Below are positions 45,717 through 54,145 of a DNA stretch of 64,000 nucleotides, in pieces (positions within the stretch are counted from its first letter, which is position 1; every line of letters starts with the position of its first letter). The stretch is from Legionella waltersii. Its GTDB lineage: Bacteria; Pseudomonadota; Gammaproteobacteria; Legionellales; Legionellaceae. Position numbers and translations under genes: made by a program. The stretch spans positions 124,001 through 188,000 of the forward strand of contig NZ_LNZB01000006.1 of assembly GCF_001468085.1 (NCBI RefSeq), given 5' to 3'. Under the pieces are notes generated by a model. It saw only the letters and a list, made by a program, of their open reading frames with translations, did no database searches and was not told the DNA's origin.

Positions 45717-46097
45717 ATGTATAGAATACGTAAATTGTTATTGATGATGATTTGTATTCCTGTGATTGTTGGATGCGTTACCGGAGCTTTAAGCCTAAGG
45801 GAGGGAATTCAGAGTTTTAAAGCCCAAGATTATAGAAGGGCATTTATTCGTCTAAAGCCGGAAGCGATCAAAGGGAACCCAGAGGCTCAATATGCAGTCG
45901 GCTATATGTATTATTATGGTCAGGGCGTGGTAGAGGATAGAAAGAAGGCCTGGTTTTGGATAAATAAAGCAGCGGCATTAGGTCAACCCGATGCGCAGGT
46001 TGCTGTTCAAATTCTGCAAAAAAGACACCAGGAAGATAAGCGAATATTTGATAACAAACAGTTGCAGCATTTTCCAGTGAGTGAGGAACCTTATTAG
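45717..46097 (+). CDS. Sel1-repeat lipoprotein
   Basis: A signal peptide with a lipobox (IVGC, lipidated Cys about 20) is followed by two Sel1-like repeats (about 48-90). The first has AQYAVGYMYYYGQGVVEDRK and the second AWFWINKAAALGQPDAQVAV. The tail is Lys/Gln/His-rich. Sel1 repeats form helical hairpins that bind proteins; Legionella has many such proteins, some involved in host entry and trafficking. It starts five bases after the lspC stop and is therefore probably cotranscribed. A repeat with T-runs follows directly and may end the transcript. Confidence 0.85.
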   Translation: MYRIRKLLLMMICIPVIVGCVTGALSLREGIQSFKAQDYRRAFIRLKPEAIKGNPEAQYAVGYMYYYGQGVVEDRKKAWFWINKAAALGQPDAQVAVQILQKRHQEDKRIFDNKQLQHFPVSEEPY

Positions 46098-46105
46098 TAT
46101 TATAT

Positions 46106-46213
46106 GGGGACGGACCCCAGTGGGGTCCGTCCCCATTTTTTTTCACTGGGGTCCGTCCCCATTTTTTTTTCACTGGGGTCCGTCCCCATTTTTTTTCGGT
46201 CCCCATTTTTTTC
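46106..46213. repeat. Array of GGGGACGG palindromic repeats with T-runs
   Basis: A complete palindrome starts at 46106 (GGGGACGGACCCCAGTGGGG) and ends with TCCGTCCCC at 46134. Two more half units with CACTGGGGTCCGTCCCC and a truncated GGTCCCC follow, each followed by 7-9 T. Immediately downstream of the Sel1 gene stop, the first hairpin plus T-run is a good intrinsic terminator for the lspC transcript. The later units look like duplicated 3' halves. Confidence 0.85.
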
Positions 46214-46227
46214 GAAAACTACTTTTT

Positions 46228-46260
46228 AACGAAGAGATTGGGTGTTTCTTGTAAGTCCTG
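46228..46260. mobile_element. Partial copy of the 124-bp MITE
   Basis: Read on the minus strand from 46260, CAGGACTTAC followed by AAGAAACACCCAATCTCTTCG matches the first ~33 bases of the elements at 26630 and 49957 with a few differences. The rest is missing. The segment ends three bases before the stop codon of the exchanger gene and abuts the GGGGACGG array, so either insertion may have truncated it. Confidence 0.65.
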
Positions 46261-46262
46261 TC

Positions 46263-47219
46263 CTAGCTACTGCTCTTTACTAGCATCGAAGCCAGGTAAC
46301 TAAAATACACCAGAAGAAGCACTCCTCCGTGCCATGAGGATTTTTTCTTGTAATAGTAATTAATCATTAAGAGAAGAAGAGTTATTGCGATTAACACGGG
46401 CATATCTCGCCATATAACTACAGTACTTACTTTGTTAGGGGTGATAAGACTTGGGAATGCAAGAATTAAAAGTAAGTTGTAAATATTCGATCCGAGAATG
46501 GTTCCCACTGCCAAGGCCTCTTCATCTTTATAAACAGCGATTAATGCTGTCGCCAATTCAGGAAGTGATGTACCGATGGAAATGATGGTTAACCCAACGG
46601 TTAACTCGCTAAATCCAGACCATTTTGCAAATGCAGCAGCCGTTAAAACAAGAAATTTCGAGCTTATTGGTAGTAATATTAAACCAATACCTATACTCAC
46701 AAAATTTGCAACAACAGTTCTGTTTGTGTGGCTACCTCCTTGAAACTGATTGACAAACATATCCTTATTTTTGCTGTGGTTTACCAGGTGTATAAAATAA
46801 GAAATACTGGCCAAACAGCCAATTAAGAATAGGCAACCATCTACTCTCCCTAAGTAACCATCAAGCATTAGACTATAGGCAAACAACATGATGATCAGTA
46901 AAACCGGAATGGTTTTTTTCAATTTATAATGATCTAAAGCATTTGGTTTAAGAAACAAGGTGATACCAAGTATTAAACCAATGTTAGCGATATTAGAACC
47001 GATAGCATTTCCAATCGTTAATTCATCTTTATTTGCAAGTGCAGAGGATATTGAAAAAAAAATCTCGGGGGCGCTTGTTCCAATAGCGACTATTGTTAAT
47101 CCAACCAGTAATGTGGGTACTTTGTAATGAATGGCAAGATTTGTTGCACCACTCACTAAATGATTGGCGGACCAAATGAGAGCAAAAAAGCTTGCGATAA
47201 ATAGGAATAATGTACTCAT
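46263..47219 (-). CDS. Ca2+/Na+ antiporter family protein (YrbG-like)
   Basis: An inner-membrane cation exchanger of the CaCA superfamily. Two inverted alpha repeats are visible: GTSAPEIFFSISSALANKDE with GNAIGSNIANIGL (about 48-80) and GTSLPELATALIAVYKDEEA with VGTILGSNIYNLLL (about 208-245), holding the acidic cation-binding residues. About ten membrane spans. The length of 318 aa matches E. coli YrbG (325). Single gene, convergent with the Sel1 gene, with decayed repeats in the intervening space. Confidence 0.92.
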   Translation of the reverse strand: MSTLFLFIASFFALIWSANHLVSGATNLAIHYKVPTLLVGLTIVAIGTSAPEIFFSISSALANKDELTIGNAIGSNIANIGLILGITLFLKPNALDHYKLKKTIPVLLIIMLFAYSLMLDGYLGRVDGCLFLIGCLASISYFIHLVNHSKNKDMFVNQFQGGSHTNRTVVANFVSIGIGLILLPISSKFLVLTAAAFAKWSGFSELTVGLTIISIGTSLPELATALIAVYKDEEALAVGTILGSNIYNLLLILAFPSLITPNKVSTVVIWRDMPVLIAITLLLLMINYYYKKKSSWHGGVLLLVYFSYLASMLVKSSS

Positions 47220-47290
47220 TAATTACTAGGCTCTAATGAAGCGTTTCTTAAATGATAATACGAGAATTAAATCCAAGATAGAGCTATTAA

Positions 47291-48334
47291 TTATTCCTCT
47301 GAAAATACTTTGCTGAGTATGAGGCTAGTAGGCTTGGCAAGGCCAACAGAGGATAACTCGTCTCGTGTAAACCACTTGCCCGTACTTTCAAAAGTTGAGT
47401 TGTTAGCGAGTTCAGTTTTAATTAAAATGGCTTTAATTTCCAAATCAAAATGACTAAAGCTGTGCTTGAACTGAGTGATCAATTGTGGTTCATGACTTTG
47501 CAGGTTGAAATGACTAAGCCATTGCAAGGGATTAGCATCTGCTTCAATACTAGGTAAACACCAAAGTCCTCCCCACAAGCCAGTAGGTGGTCTTTTATCC
47601 AAATAAATCGAATTCAGAGGGTTCAGAATAGCTAAAAACTGCTGAGAGTAACAGGGTTTTTGTTTTTTAGGTTTTTTATTGGGATATTGAGCTTGTTCAT
47701 TTTGCTTAAAAGCCTTGCAGTTTTCATTGATTGGACACTTTAAGCACGTTGGATTTCTACTAGTACAACATGTTGCACCTAGGTCCATGATGGCTTGAGT
47801 ATAATCCGCACACCGTTGCTGATGCATACAGGATTGAGCAATAGCCCACAATTCATTTTTGACAGCAGTACTTTCTGGCCAGCCTGCTATCAGAAAAAAA
47901 CGGCATAAAACTCGTTTAACATTACCATCTAAAATTGCAGCAGGTTTGTTAAATGCTTGAGAAATTATTGCGGCAGCAGTAGATGGACCAATCCCAGGTA
48001 ATTGCATCAACTTGGCCTTATCAGTTGGGAAATGACCCTCATAGGATTCTGTGATTATCTTGGCTGTTTTATGTAAATTTCTAGCTCTACTGTAATAGCC
48101 TAGGCCTGACCAGTAGGATAAAACATCATCCTCCTGTGCGATTGCTAGGGATTCAATGTCGGGAAACCTCGACATAAATCGGTTAAAATAGGGTATGACA
48201 GTCTGAACTTGCGTTTGCTGTAACATAATTTCAGAAATCCAGACTCGGTATGGATGGCGAGGGTTTTGCCAAGGAAAATCCTTACGGCCATAGATGTCAT
48301 ACCAATGCAGTAATGGTTCAGTGAATTGAACCAT
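47291..48334 (-). CDS. mutY: Adenine DNA glycosylase MutY
   Basis: Removes A opposite 8-oxoG. The catalytic Glu is in SEIMLQQTQV (about 34), the helix-hairpin-helix in LPGIGPSTAAAI (about 107-118) and the catalytic Asp in ILDGNVKR (about 135). The iron-sulfur motif Cys-x6-Cys-x2-Cys-x5-Cys is present (CTSRNPTCLKCPINENC, about 191-207). A C-terminal NUDIX-like domain recognises 8-oxoG. I choose the ATG giving MVQFTEPLLHWYD because the E. coli MutY N-terminus has similar spacing; a TTG six codons earlier overlaps the asmA stop and could also be used. Length 347 aa. Confidence 0.93.
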   Translation of the reverse strand: MVQFTEPLLHWYDIYGRKDFPWQNPRHPYRVWISEIMLQQTQVQTVIPYFNRFMSRFPDIESLAIAQEDDVLSYWSGLGYYSRARNLHKTAKIITESYEGHFPTDKAKLMQLPGIGPSTAAAIISQAFNKPAAILDGNVKRVLCRFFLIAGWPESTAVKNELWAIAQSCMHQQRCADYTQAIMDLGATCCTSRNPTCLKCPINENCKAFKQNEQAQYPNKKPKKQKPCYSQQFLAILNPLNSIYLDKRPPTGLWGGLWCLPSIEADANPLQWLSHFNLQSHEPQLITQFKHSFSHFDLEIKAILIKTELANNSTFESTGKWFTRDELSSVGLAKPTSLILSKVFSEE

Positions 48335-48348
48335 TAAATTGCTTATAG

Positions 48349-49890
48349 TCAATTGAGAAGCTCTTTTAAGGGTTCCCCAATCATTTTAATTGGTGTTGTA
48401 ATGGTGTTTTTGATCATCAAAGCACTCAATAAAGGATTAATTAAACTGAAATCTGGCGCAACAGTTGGGTGTTCAATAGTACCAGTTACAATAATTGGGA
48501 ATGAACCACCGAGAACCTTCTGGAATTGTTGTAAGGTTTTGTCATCGTAACTATCAAGAAATGCAGCTTTTAGTTTTGAGTGGAGTGTTTTATTCAATAA
48601 ATTAAGGTTTCCTTGTCCATTGATAGTTAATCGATTGGTTTGTAAGAGATACGAGTCACTCTCCATAATGCCTTTAGCTAAGGTATATTTGAAGTTGGCT
48701 AATTTGAAAGAGGTGTTTCCTTGAGGTACTTTGCTTTGTTCCCAATTTAAGGATTTTATTGATTTTTTGGGATCCGAAGGTGCTAAGTTTGCAAGAGCAT
48801 TCAGTTTTGTTTTCAATGTATTGATGAGCTGTTCGATATTAAGATTAAATACTTCACCATCCTTAAGGGTTAAAGTGCCTTTACTGTCTATATGCTCAAG
48901 ATTTATGTCTTTAAGGGGTATTGATGCATGGATAGAATAATCTAAACGACCGCTTATGGACTTATTTCCTAACAGTGCAGTCATGAGATCCTGTCCATCA
49001 AGGTTAGTCGCTGTCTGGTTAATTAACAGCTGTTTGGAAATAAGGTTTAATTCCATATCGCCAATGGACTCACCCTTATAAAGAGAAAGAGTCAATGGAT
49101 TAGAGATTAGCGCACCTTTATGTGATTTAAGTGTGGCATTGACTTTGTTAATGACAAATTGATTTAAAGTTATATTGTTTAAAACCAATTGCCCTTCAAT
49201 AGACGATTGATTAACTCCATTTTTCATGTCTTCTAAAATCAATGGAGAAAGGCTAATACGTCCTTTGAAGTTCAAGGTTGCTTTTGCAGTTGACATAGTT
49301 GGAATGCTTATCAATTTACCTTTGATTTGAACTGAGAAAGGATTGTGTTTAAAATTGATTTGTTCCGCTCCAATCTGGATGTTTTTAACTATTGTGGCCC
49401 CGTCTTTATTGTTAAGAATAAGTTGTCCATGGCTTAAAATTAGCTTTTGAATGGCGAATTGTTTATTCATCTTGGCGTTTGGGGTGGATGCTATTTTTTG
49501 TTGGGCATTTGATTCTTGTATAGATGTGTTGTTGTGATTGAATTCGAGCTTAAAACCATCGGCATGAATTTCACTAAATATCAATTGACCGCGAAGAAGT
49601 GGTGTAATTTTTAAATTTAAAAGCAATTTATCAATTGACAAAGAGTAATTGTCTTTAGACTTTTCGTTGCCAATGAGTAACTGATTGAATTTAAGTCCTG
49701 GTCTAGGAAATAGTTGCCACGAAATTGCACCATTTATATGGCTATCTTTATGAGTGGATTGAGTTATTTGTTGGTTGATTAGCTGTTTAATCGTTTCTGG
49801 ATCGATGCTTTTTGCTAATATCCACAGGGTGAGGGACGCCAATAAGCCAAGAGTAATCATCGAAAGTACTATTTTTCTTAGAAACTTCAT
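48349..49890 (-). CDS. AsmA-family protein
   Basis: An inner-membrane-anchored periplasmic protein of the AsmA/TamB-like family, now linked to lipid transport between membranes. A single N-terminal span (about 8-28) is followed by the AsmA domain (LKFNQLLIGN, about 70-80) with long runs of beta strands, and a conserved C-terminal domain (LINTLKTKLNALANL, then SKLKAAFLDSYDDKTLQQFQ). Length 513 aa is slightly shorter than E. coli AsmA (617). It precedes mutY with a small overlap or gap, an arrangement seen in other gammaproteobacteria. Confidence 0.88.
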   Translation of the reverse strand: MKFLRKIVLSMITLGLLASLTLWILAKSIDPETIKQLINQQITQSTHKDSHINGAISWQLFPRPGLKFNQLLIGNEKSKDNYSLSIDKLLLNLKITPLLRGQLIFSEIHADGFKLEFNHNNTSIQESNAQQKIASTPNAKMNKQFAIQKLILSHGQLILNNKDGATIVKNIQIGAEQINFKHNPFSVQIKGKLISIPTMSTAKATLNFKGRISLSPLILEDMKNGVNQSSIEGQLVLNNITLNQFVINKVNATLKSHKGALISNPLTLSLYKGESIGDMELNLISKQLLINQTATNLDGQDLMTALLGNKSISGRLDYSIHASIPLKDINLEHIDSKGTLTLKDGEVFNLNIEQLINTLKTKLNALANLAPSDPKKSIKSLNWEQSKVPQGNTSFKLANFKYTLAKGIMESDSYLLQTNRLTINGQGNLNLLNKTLHSKLKAAFLDSYDDKTLQQFQKVLGGSFPIIVTGTIEHPTVAPDFSLINPLLSALMIKNTITTPIKMIGEPLKELLN

Positions 49891-49956
49891 AAGGTCAACC
49901 CTGATAGTAAAAGGTACAGCATATCGATTATGAAATCTCTGTCAAGCTGAAACAGA

Positions 49957-50080
49957 CAGGACTTACGCAAAACCCCAATCTCTTCGTTAAAAATAAATTT
50001 CAATTCGGTCATTTAGTTGATCTAAACTCCCGCATTGAAATTTATTTTTGCCTCGACCTTTGAGTTTTGCGTAAGTCCTG
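49957..50080. mobile_element. 124-bp MITE-like element, copy B
   Basis: CAGGACTTACG and CGTAAGTCCTG bound a 124-bp element flanked by ACAGA on both sides (49952-49956 and 50081-50085). Inner arms are TAAATTTCAAT and its exact complement, around a centre nearly identical to copy A. The remaining parts of this 415-base gap (49891-49950 and 50086-50305) have no gene; a purine-rich leader with AAGGAG ends it at the next start codon. Confidence 0.9.
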
Positions 50081-50305
50081 ACAGACGAAGAAGTGTTAAG
50101 AAGTTGTAGTTCTGTAAAAAAAAAGTGCTAAATCTATTGCAACAATCTTGAGGTCAATCTAGACTGTTTTAAGGAGTATTTTTAAGTTCTTAATAAGTAA
50201 CATGACCAACCCGTTATCAATTGAGTTGTAATGCGTTAAAGAAAAGACGTAGTTTTGCTTTATTAGAGCTACTCAGGATGAGTTCAATAATTCAAGGAGA
50301 GCAGC

Positions 50306-50962
50306 ATGCGTCAGGGCCAATCCGAGATTGTGGTTTTAAAACCAACCACTGTATTTTTAGCATTTCTAGCTTCACAGTTACCTGAAAGTCATTTACCCAG
50401 TCTTAATCAATTGGAAACCGATAATACCGCTTATGTGATTCCAAAAGAGGATTCCGATGAAGCAACTTTAGATCATATTGAAATGCACTTCCAAATGATG
50501 TTTAGGCATGAAATAGGTCGTTGGTTAGGGGAAAATGCACGGAATAGCATTGAAACAAGTTTTATCGATTTTGTGAGTTGTTTCAAACTAGAAATGCATT
50601 CTCATATTATTTTGATGGAGCCTAGAATTGAAGATGGTCATCAATTGCTTGAGATAAAACCTAGAGAAGCTCTTTTAGAATGGATTAAGTCAAGTATTGA
50701 AGATTCTGAAGGGTTAGCAGATGTTCTTGATAAGGTCAGCTTGACACAGATAGCTGAAAATTCAACAGTTATTGTTAAGAATTTTGCAAATTTAAAGGAC
50801 ATTAAGCCTTTTATAGAGCTCTACTATCAGCCAATCTTTGAAACGGCCATGACAAGAATGTCAAACCAATCTAGAGAATGGCCTGAGGTTAATTCATTCA
50901 CAGCTTTTAGCAAGTATTTTGCCGTTCAAATACATACTCAATTGAAACATTTGCACCGTTAA
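50306..50962 (+). CDS. Soluble protein of unknown function, 218 aa
   Basis: Not a family I know. No signal peptide or membrane span. Mostly helical, with two amphipathic segments (about 58-95, HIEMHFQMMFRHEIGRWLGE; and 165-215, KPFIELYYQPIFETAMTRMS). The sequence is acidic and Met/His-rich in the middle. An AAGGAG site supports the ATG. It starts a run of four co-directional genes (218 aa, 298 aa, 112 aa, HtrA-like protease) with gaps of 10, 122 and -17 bases, so a shared operon is probable. Confidence 0.8.
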   Translation: MRQGQSEIVVLKPTTVFLAFLASQLPESHLPSLNQLETDNTAYVIPKEDSDEATLDHIEMHFQMMFRHEIGRWLGENARNSIETSFIDFVSCFKLEMHSHIILMEPRIEDGHQLLEIKPREALLEWIKSSIEDSEGLADVLDKVSLTQIAENSTVIVKNFANLKDIKPFIELYYQPIFETAMTRMSNQSREWPEVNSFTAFSKYFAVQIHTQLKHLHR

Positions 50963-50972
50963 GGAGTCCACT

Positions 50973-51869
50973 ATGGAACCAGTGACTATAGCCCTTATTT
51001 GCGCGGCAGCTTTTGGAGCAGTTGTAGCTTTATCTGCATTTGTAAGACAATTATTGGTGAGTAGAGATAAGAATCTAAATGATGAAGCTCAAAGAAAAGC
51101 CATTACCCAGGAGGCGGGTGAGCTTGAAAAAATGAGAGAACAAATGCAGAACAATAAGCGGTTTGACTCTCACTACCAAGTATTAGGCTCGAATAAAGAT
51201 GCGATAATCTATCTTGATAATAAAATTGAAGATATTTTGAAAAAGAAATCACTGTTGGTTGAAAGATACGCACAAGTATCGTTAAAGGAATCCAATGCCA
51301 TTGTTAGTGGGGGCGTATCTCCTGATCGCAAAGAGTCCTTAGATAAATTAAAAGAAGAAATCGATCAAGAAATTAAATTCTATAACAGTGAATTAGAACA
51401 TCTACAAGAAAGAAGAAAATCATTATGGGATTCTCATGCAGATCTGCAAGACTATTTGTTACAGCAAGAGAAAACAAGAAATGAAAATTTGGATAACCTC
51501 TATAAGCAACACACTGGCTTACTGGAGAAAATCTACATTCGTCATATCGATGATAGTGAGCATATCGCTAAGCAGAGTATTGACGCTGGTAGCAATGCAT
51601 TCAAGATGATGATACTAGCACCAATACAGTTTTTACTTCAGTACTTTAATATCTCGACTGGTATAGCTCTTGATCAGTCAAAGTGGGAAACAAACTCTAG
51701 GGATGAGGTCGAAGACACTGAGGGAGATATCAATGATCAAGACAAAAGCGATGACGAGGTAAATAGCGATACTGATTCTAATAATGACCCTGAGTCAAAT
51801 GATTCAGACAAAGACGAATCAAACGAAAATAATGATTCAGAAACCGATTCTAAATTTATGTTTGCATAA
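50973..51869 (+). CDS. Membrane-anchored coiled-coil protein with acidic tail
   Basis: Unknown family, 298 aa. A single N-terminal membrane span (about 4-25, VTIALICAAAFGAVVALSAF) is followed by heptad-rich coiled coils (about 30-70, 80-180; for example DKLKEEIDQEIKFYNSELEH). A second hydrophobic patch lies near 207-225 (FKMMILAPIQFLLQYF). The last ~65 residues are almost all Asp, Glu, Ser and Asn (KDESNENNDSETDSKF), a likely disordered acidic tail. The layout suggests a membrane scaffold. It starts ten bases after the previous stop. Confidence 0.8.
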   Translation: MEPVTIALICAAAFGAVVALSAFVRQLLVSRDKNLNDEAQRKAITQEAGELEKMREQMQNNKRFDSHYQVLGSNKDAIIYLDNKIEDILKKKSLLVERYAQVSLKESNAIVSGGVSPDRKESLDKLKEEIDQEIKFYNSELEHLQERRKSLWDSHADLQDYLLQQEKTRNENLDNLYKQHTGLLEKIYIRHIDDSEHIAKQSIDAGSNAFKMMILAPIQFLLQYFNISTGIALDQSKWETNSRDEVEDTEGDINDQDKSDDEVNSDTDSNNDPESNDSDKDESNENNDSETDSKFMFA

Positions 51870-51944
51870 TCTTTGGTCTTAAATATCATGCGATGACATT
51901 TTTGGCTTTATATATTACAATGCTTACCACGTGGAGTGTCTAAC

Positions 51945-52004
51945 GTGGTAAGTGAATATCAGAAGCTTAATGAAATTAAGGATGATGACCCGTGGTTTAT
52001 GTAA
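51945..52004 (+). CDS. Possible 19-aa leader peptide
   Basis: A GTG eight bases after GGAG (51933-51936) opens MVSEYQKLNEIKDDDPWFM, stopping at 52004, so it overlaps the start of the next gene (51992) by 13 bases in another frame. The composition is protein-like and includes the AAGGA used by the next gene. It could couple translation or be a chance frame. Confidence 0.35.
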   Translation: MVSEYQKLNEIKDDDPWFM

Positions 52005-52330
52005 AAAGGAATAAGGAAGGTTTAATTTGTGCAGTCTTTGGCGAAAAAACAGAAGGCGCTACAGAACAAATTGATGTTACTAGTGCTGAGTTTTTAGACT
52101 TTATGATGCGCTATGATCATAATGCAAAAGACTTGCAATTTTTACAATCCGATCTGCAATTAATACGCGTCATTGAAGATTTGATAGCTGTATTAATTGA
52201 TAAACACGTTATCACTATTACAGATTTTCCACAGTTTGCGATAGATAAATTATTATCACGACAAGCAATTCGTAAGAAGTATGCTAGTAGTGCAGGTATG
52301 GAGTTTGGTGGAGATGATCAAGAGACGTAA
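51992..52330 (+). CDS. Protein of unknown function, 112 aa
   Basis: A small soluble protein, probable ferredoxin-like or helical fold; no family recognised. It begins with GTG eight bases after AAGGA; an in-frame TGA just upstream rules out a longer form. Residues 60-100 (DLIAVLIDKHVITITDFPQF, then QAIRKKYA) resemble the end of tryptophan synthase-like or phasin helices only loosely. The last six codons overlap the start of the protease gene (52314), implying coupled translation. It may regulate or support that protease; this is inference from position. Confidence 0.7.
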   Translation: MVYVKRNKEGLICAVFGEKTEGATEQIDVTSAEFLDFMMRYDHNAKDLQFLQSDLQLIRVIEDLIAVLIDKHVITITDFPQFAIDKLLSRQAIRKKYASSAGMEFGGDDQET

Positions 52331-53390
52331 TTTTTTGCATTTTATTGTTGCATTGAGTTTTATATTTTCAAAATCCGTTTTTAGTTTAAATCTAGATTCA
52401 CTTCTTCCTGATGAGAGAAATACGGTAGAAGTGTTTCAAAAGGCCTCGCCCAAAGTCGTTTATGTACATCGACTTGCAACCGTTCATCAACGGTCGTCCA
52501 TACAAGCAGTGCAGGTTCCCGATGGGGCTGGTTCTGGTATCTTATGGGATAATAAAGGGCATGTAGTCACTAACTTCCATGTTATCAAAGGTGCAGATAA
52601 TATTGCTATCACACTAGGAAATATGACTGTTCCAGCAAAGGTAATTGGTACAGAGCCTCGCAAAGACATTGCTGTTCTTGAGATTAAAGCACCAAAGGCC
52701 TTGCAAGCATTGCAAACATTTTCGCCATTTGAAATTGTGCATCTGGGGGATTTGATCGTTGGGCAAAAGGCTATAGCCATTGGTAATCCATTTGGTTTGG
52801 ATCATAGCTTATCAAAAGGGGTTATTTCCGCATTAGGGCGGCAAGTACCAGGAGTTGGTGGAGTAACGATTCATAATATGATTCAAACGGACACACCCAT
52901 TAATCCAGGAAATTCAGGTGGACCACTACTGAATAGTGCAGGCCAGTTAGTTGGAATGAACACGATGATCTATTCACGCTCGGGTTCATCCGCTGGAATT
53001 GGTTTTGCCGTACCTGCCGACGATATAGAAAAGATTGCTAATCAAATTATTCTTCACGGAAGAGTTGTTCTTTCTGGAATAGGGATTCAACGCATTGATC
53101 CTAATTTAGCTCAGCGTTTAGGTGTCAAGAAGGGAATTCTTATTGCGGACGTATTGCCTAATACACCAGCTGCAGCCCATAAACTCCGCGGTACGCATAG
53201 GGATCAATGGGGGAGAATTGTTTTAGGTGATGTAATCGTTGGGGTGAATGCGCACCCAGTTCCTAACTACGATGCTTTATACAATTTGTTAACTGAAATT
53301 AAAGTGGGCGAACAAATTACACTTTCCCTTAAAAGAGGGAAAAAAGTCATCAACGTTAAAATGAAAACGATCGATATTGCTGCATTATAG
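52314..53390 (+). CDS. HtrA/DegS-like trypsin-fold protease with one PDZ
   Basis: A periplasmic serine protease. A signal or anchor segment (MIKRRNFLHFIVALSFIFSK) is followed by a trypsin domain with the catalytic His (VTNFHVIKG, about 89), Asp (RKDIAVLEI, about 118) and Ser (NPGNSGGPLLNS, about 201). One PDZ domain covers about 250-355 (GIQRIDPNLAQRLGV...IVLGDVIVGVNAHPVPNYDA). With one PDZ and a short anchor it is nearer to DegS or plant Deg1 than DegP. I begin at the internal ATG (MIKRRNF), which gives a proper signal; the longer frame would run back into the previous gene. Confidence 0.88.
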   Translation: MIKRRNFLHFIVALSFIFSKSVFSLNLDSLLPDERNTVEVFQKASPKVVYVHRLATVHQRSSIQAVQVPDGAGSGILWDNKGHVVTNFHVIKGADNIAITLGNMTVPAKVIGTEPRKDIAVLEIKAPKALQALQTFSPFEIVHLGDLIVGQKAIAIGNPFGLDHSLSKGVISALGRQVPGVGGVTIHNMIQTDTPINPGNSGGPLLNSAGQLVGMNTMIYSRSGSSAGIGFAVPADDIEKIANQIILHGRVVLSGIGIQRIDPNLAQRLGVKKGILIADVLPNTPAAAHKLRGTHRDQWGRIVLGDVIVGVNAHPVPNYDALYNLLTEIKVGEQITLSLKRGKKVINVKMKTIDIAAL

Positions 53391-53405
53391 TCGAGTGGGA
53401 CGGTA

Positions 53406-53433
53406 GGGGACGGATCCACTAGGGTCCGTCCCC
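53406..53433. repeat. GGGGACGG palindromic repeat
   Basis: GGGGACGGATCCACTAGGGT followed by CCGTCCCC forms a nearly perfect palindrome just 15 bases after the protease stop codon. It is the same family as at 32602 and 46106 and may help to end or stabilise the protease transcript. Confidence 0.75.
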
Positions 53434-53567
53434 GTTATGTCTCTATGTCTCTTGCATAGCGCCTACTAGGTTTATCCTAACAATTGTTTTATGATCCCTT
53501 TAAGGAGTAGGCACTTTTGAGTGCCGCTCAGATCGACACAGAATTAAAAACAATGGGCAGATAGGAC

Positions 53568-54113
53568 ATGTTACTAAAACGAAGTGATTCAATCTTAGTC
53601 TTAATCGATGTTCAAGAGAAATTAGTTCCAGCCATTCTGAATAAAGATCAGATGCTCACTCGCTGTGAGTGGTTATTAAAATTAGCTAAACAGATGCATG
53701 TACCCATTGTTGCTAGCGAGCAATACTCCAAAGGTCTAGGAACAACCGTATTTCCATTAAGTACTTATATAGACAGTTCCAAATGCATCGAAAAGATTCA
53801 TTTTTCCTGTATGCAAGAACCTAGGTATTTGAATGAACTAAACAGTCACAATAGAAAGCAATTAGTTTTAATAGGCATTGAAGCCCATGTTTGTGTCCTG
53901 CAGACGGCGTTGGAAATGAAAGACGCTGGCTATGATGTTTATGTGGTTGTTGATGCAGTAGGGAGTCGTAGAGAGTTGGATTTAAAATATGGGCTTAAGC
54001 GTATGAAACAAGATGGGGTCCATCTTGTTACTTCTGAGATGGTGCTGTTTGAATGGCTCAGACAGGCAGGTACTGAAGAGTTTAAGCGGATTAGTAAAGA
54101 ATTTTTACAGTAA
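53568..54113 (+). CDS. Isochorismatase-fold cysteine hydrolase (YcaC-like)
   Basis: A small hydrolase with the Asp-Lys-Cys triad: Asp14 in VLIDVQEKLVPA, Lys in KCIEKIHFSCM (about 71-75) and Cys in IEAHVCVLQTALEM (about 110). The closest known members are YcaC and nicotinamidase-like proteins, whose substrates are often unknown. Length 181 aa is typical. It begins after ATAGGAC. The SDR gene follows 32 bases downstream and is probably cotranscribed. True isochorismatase activity is not implied. Confidence 0.88.
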   Translation: MLLKRSDSILVLIDVQEKLVPAILNKDQMLTRCEWLLKLAKQMHVPIVASEQYSKGLGTTVFPLSTYIDSSKCIEKIHFSCMQEPRYLNELNSHNRKQLVLIGIEAHVCVLQTALEMKDAGYDVYVVVDAVGSRRELDLKYGLKRMKQDGVHLVTSEMVLFEWLRQAGTEEFKRISKEFLQ

Positions 54114-54145
54114 AACGGTTTGGGTAAATAGTGTAGGGAGAACGA

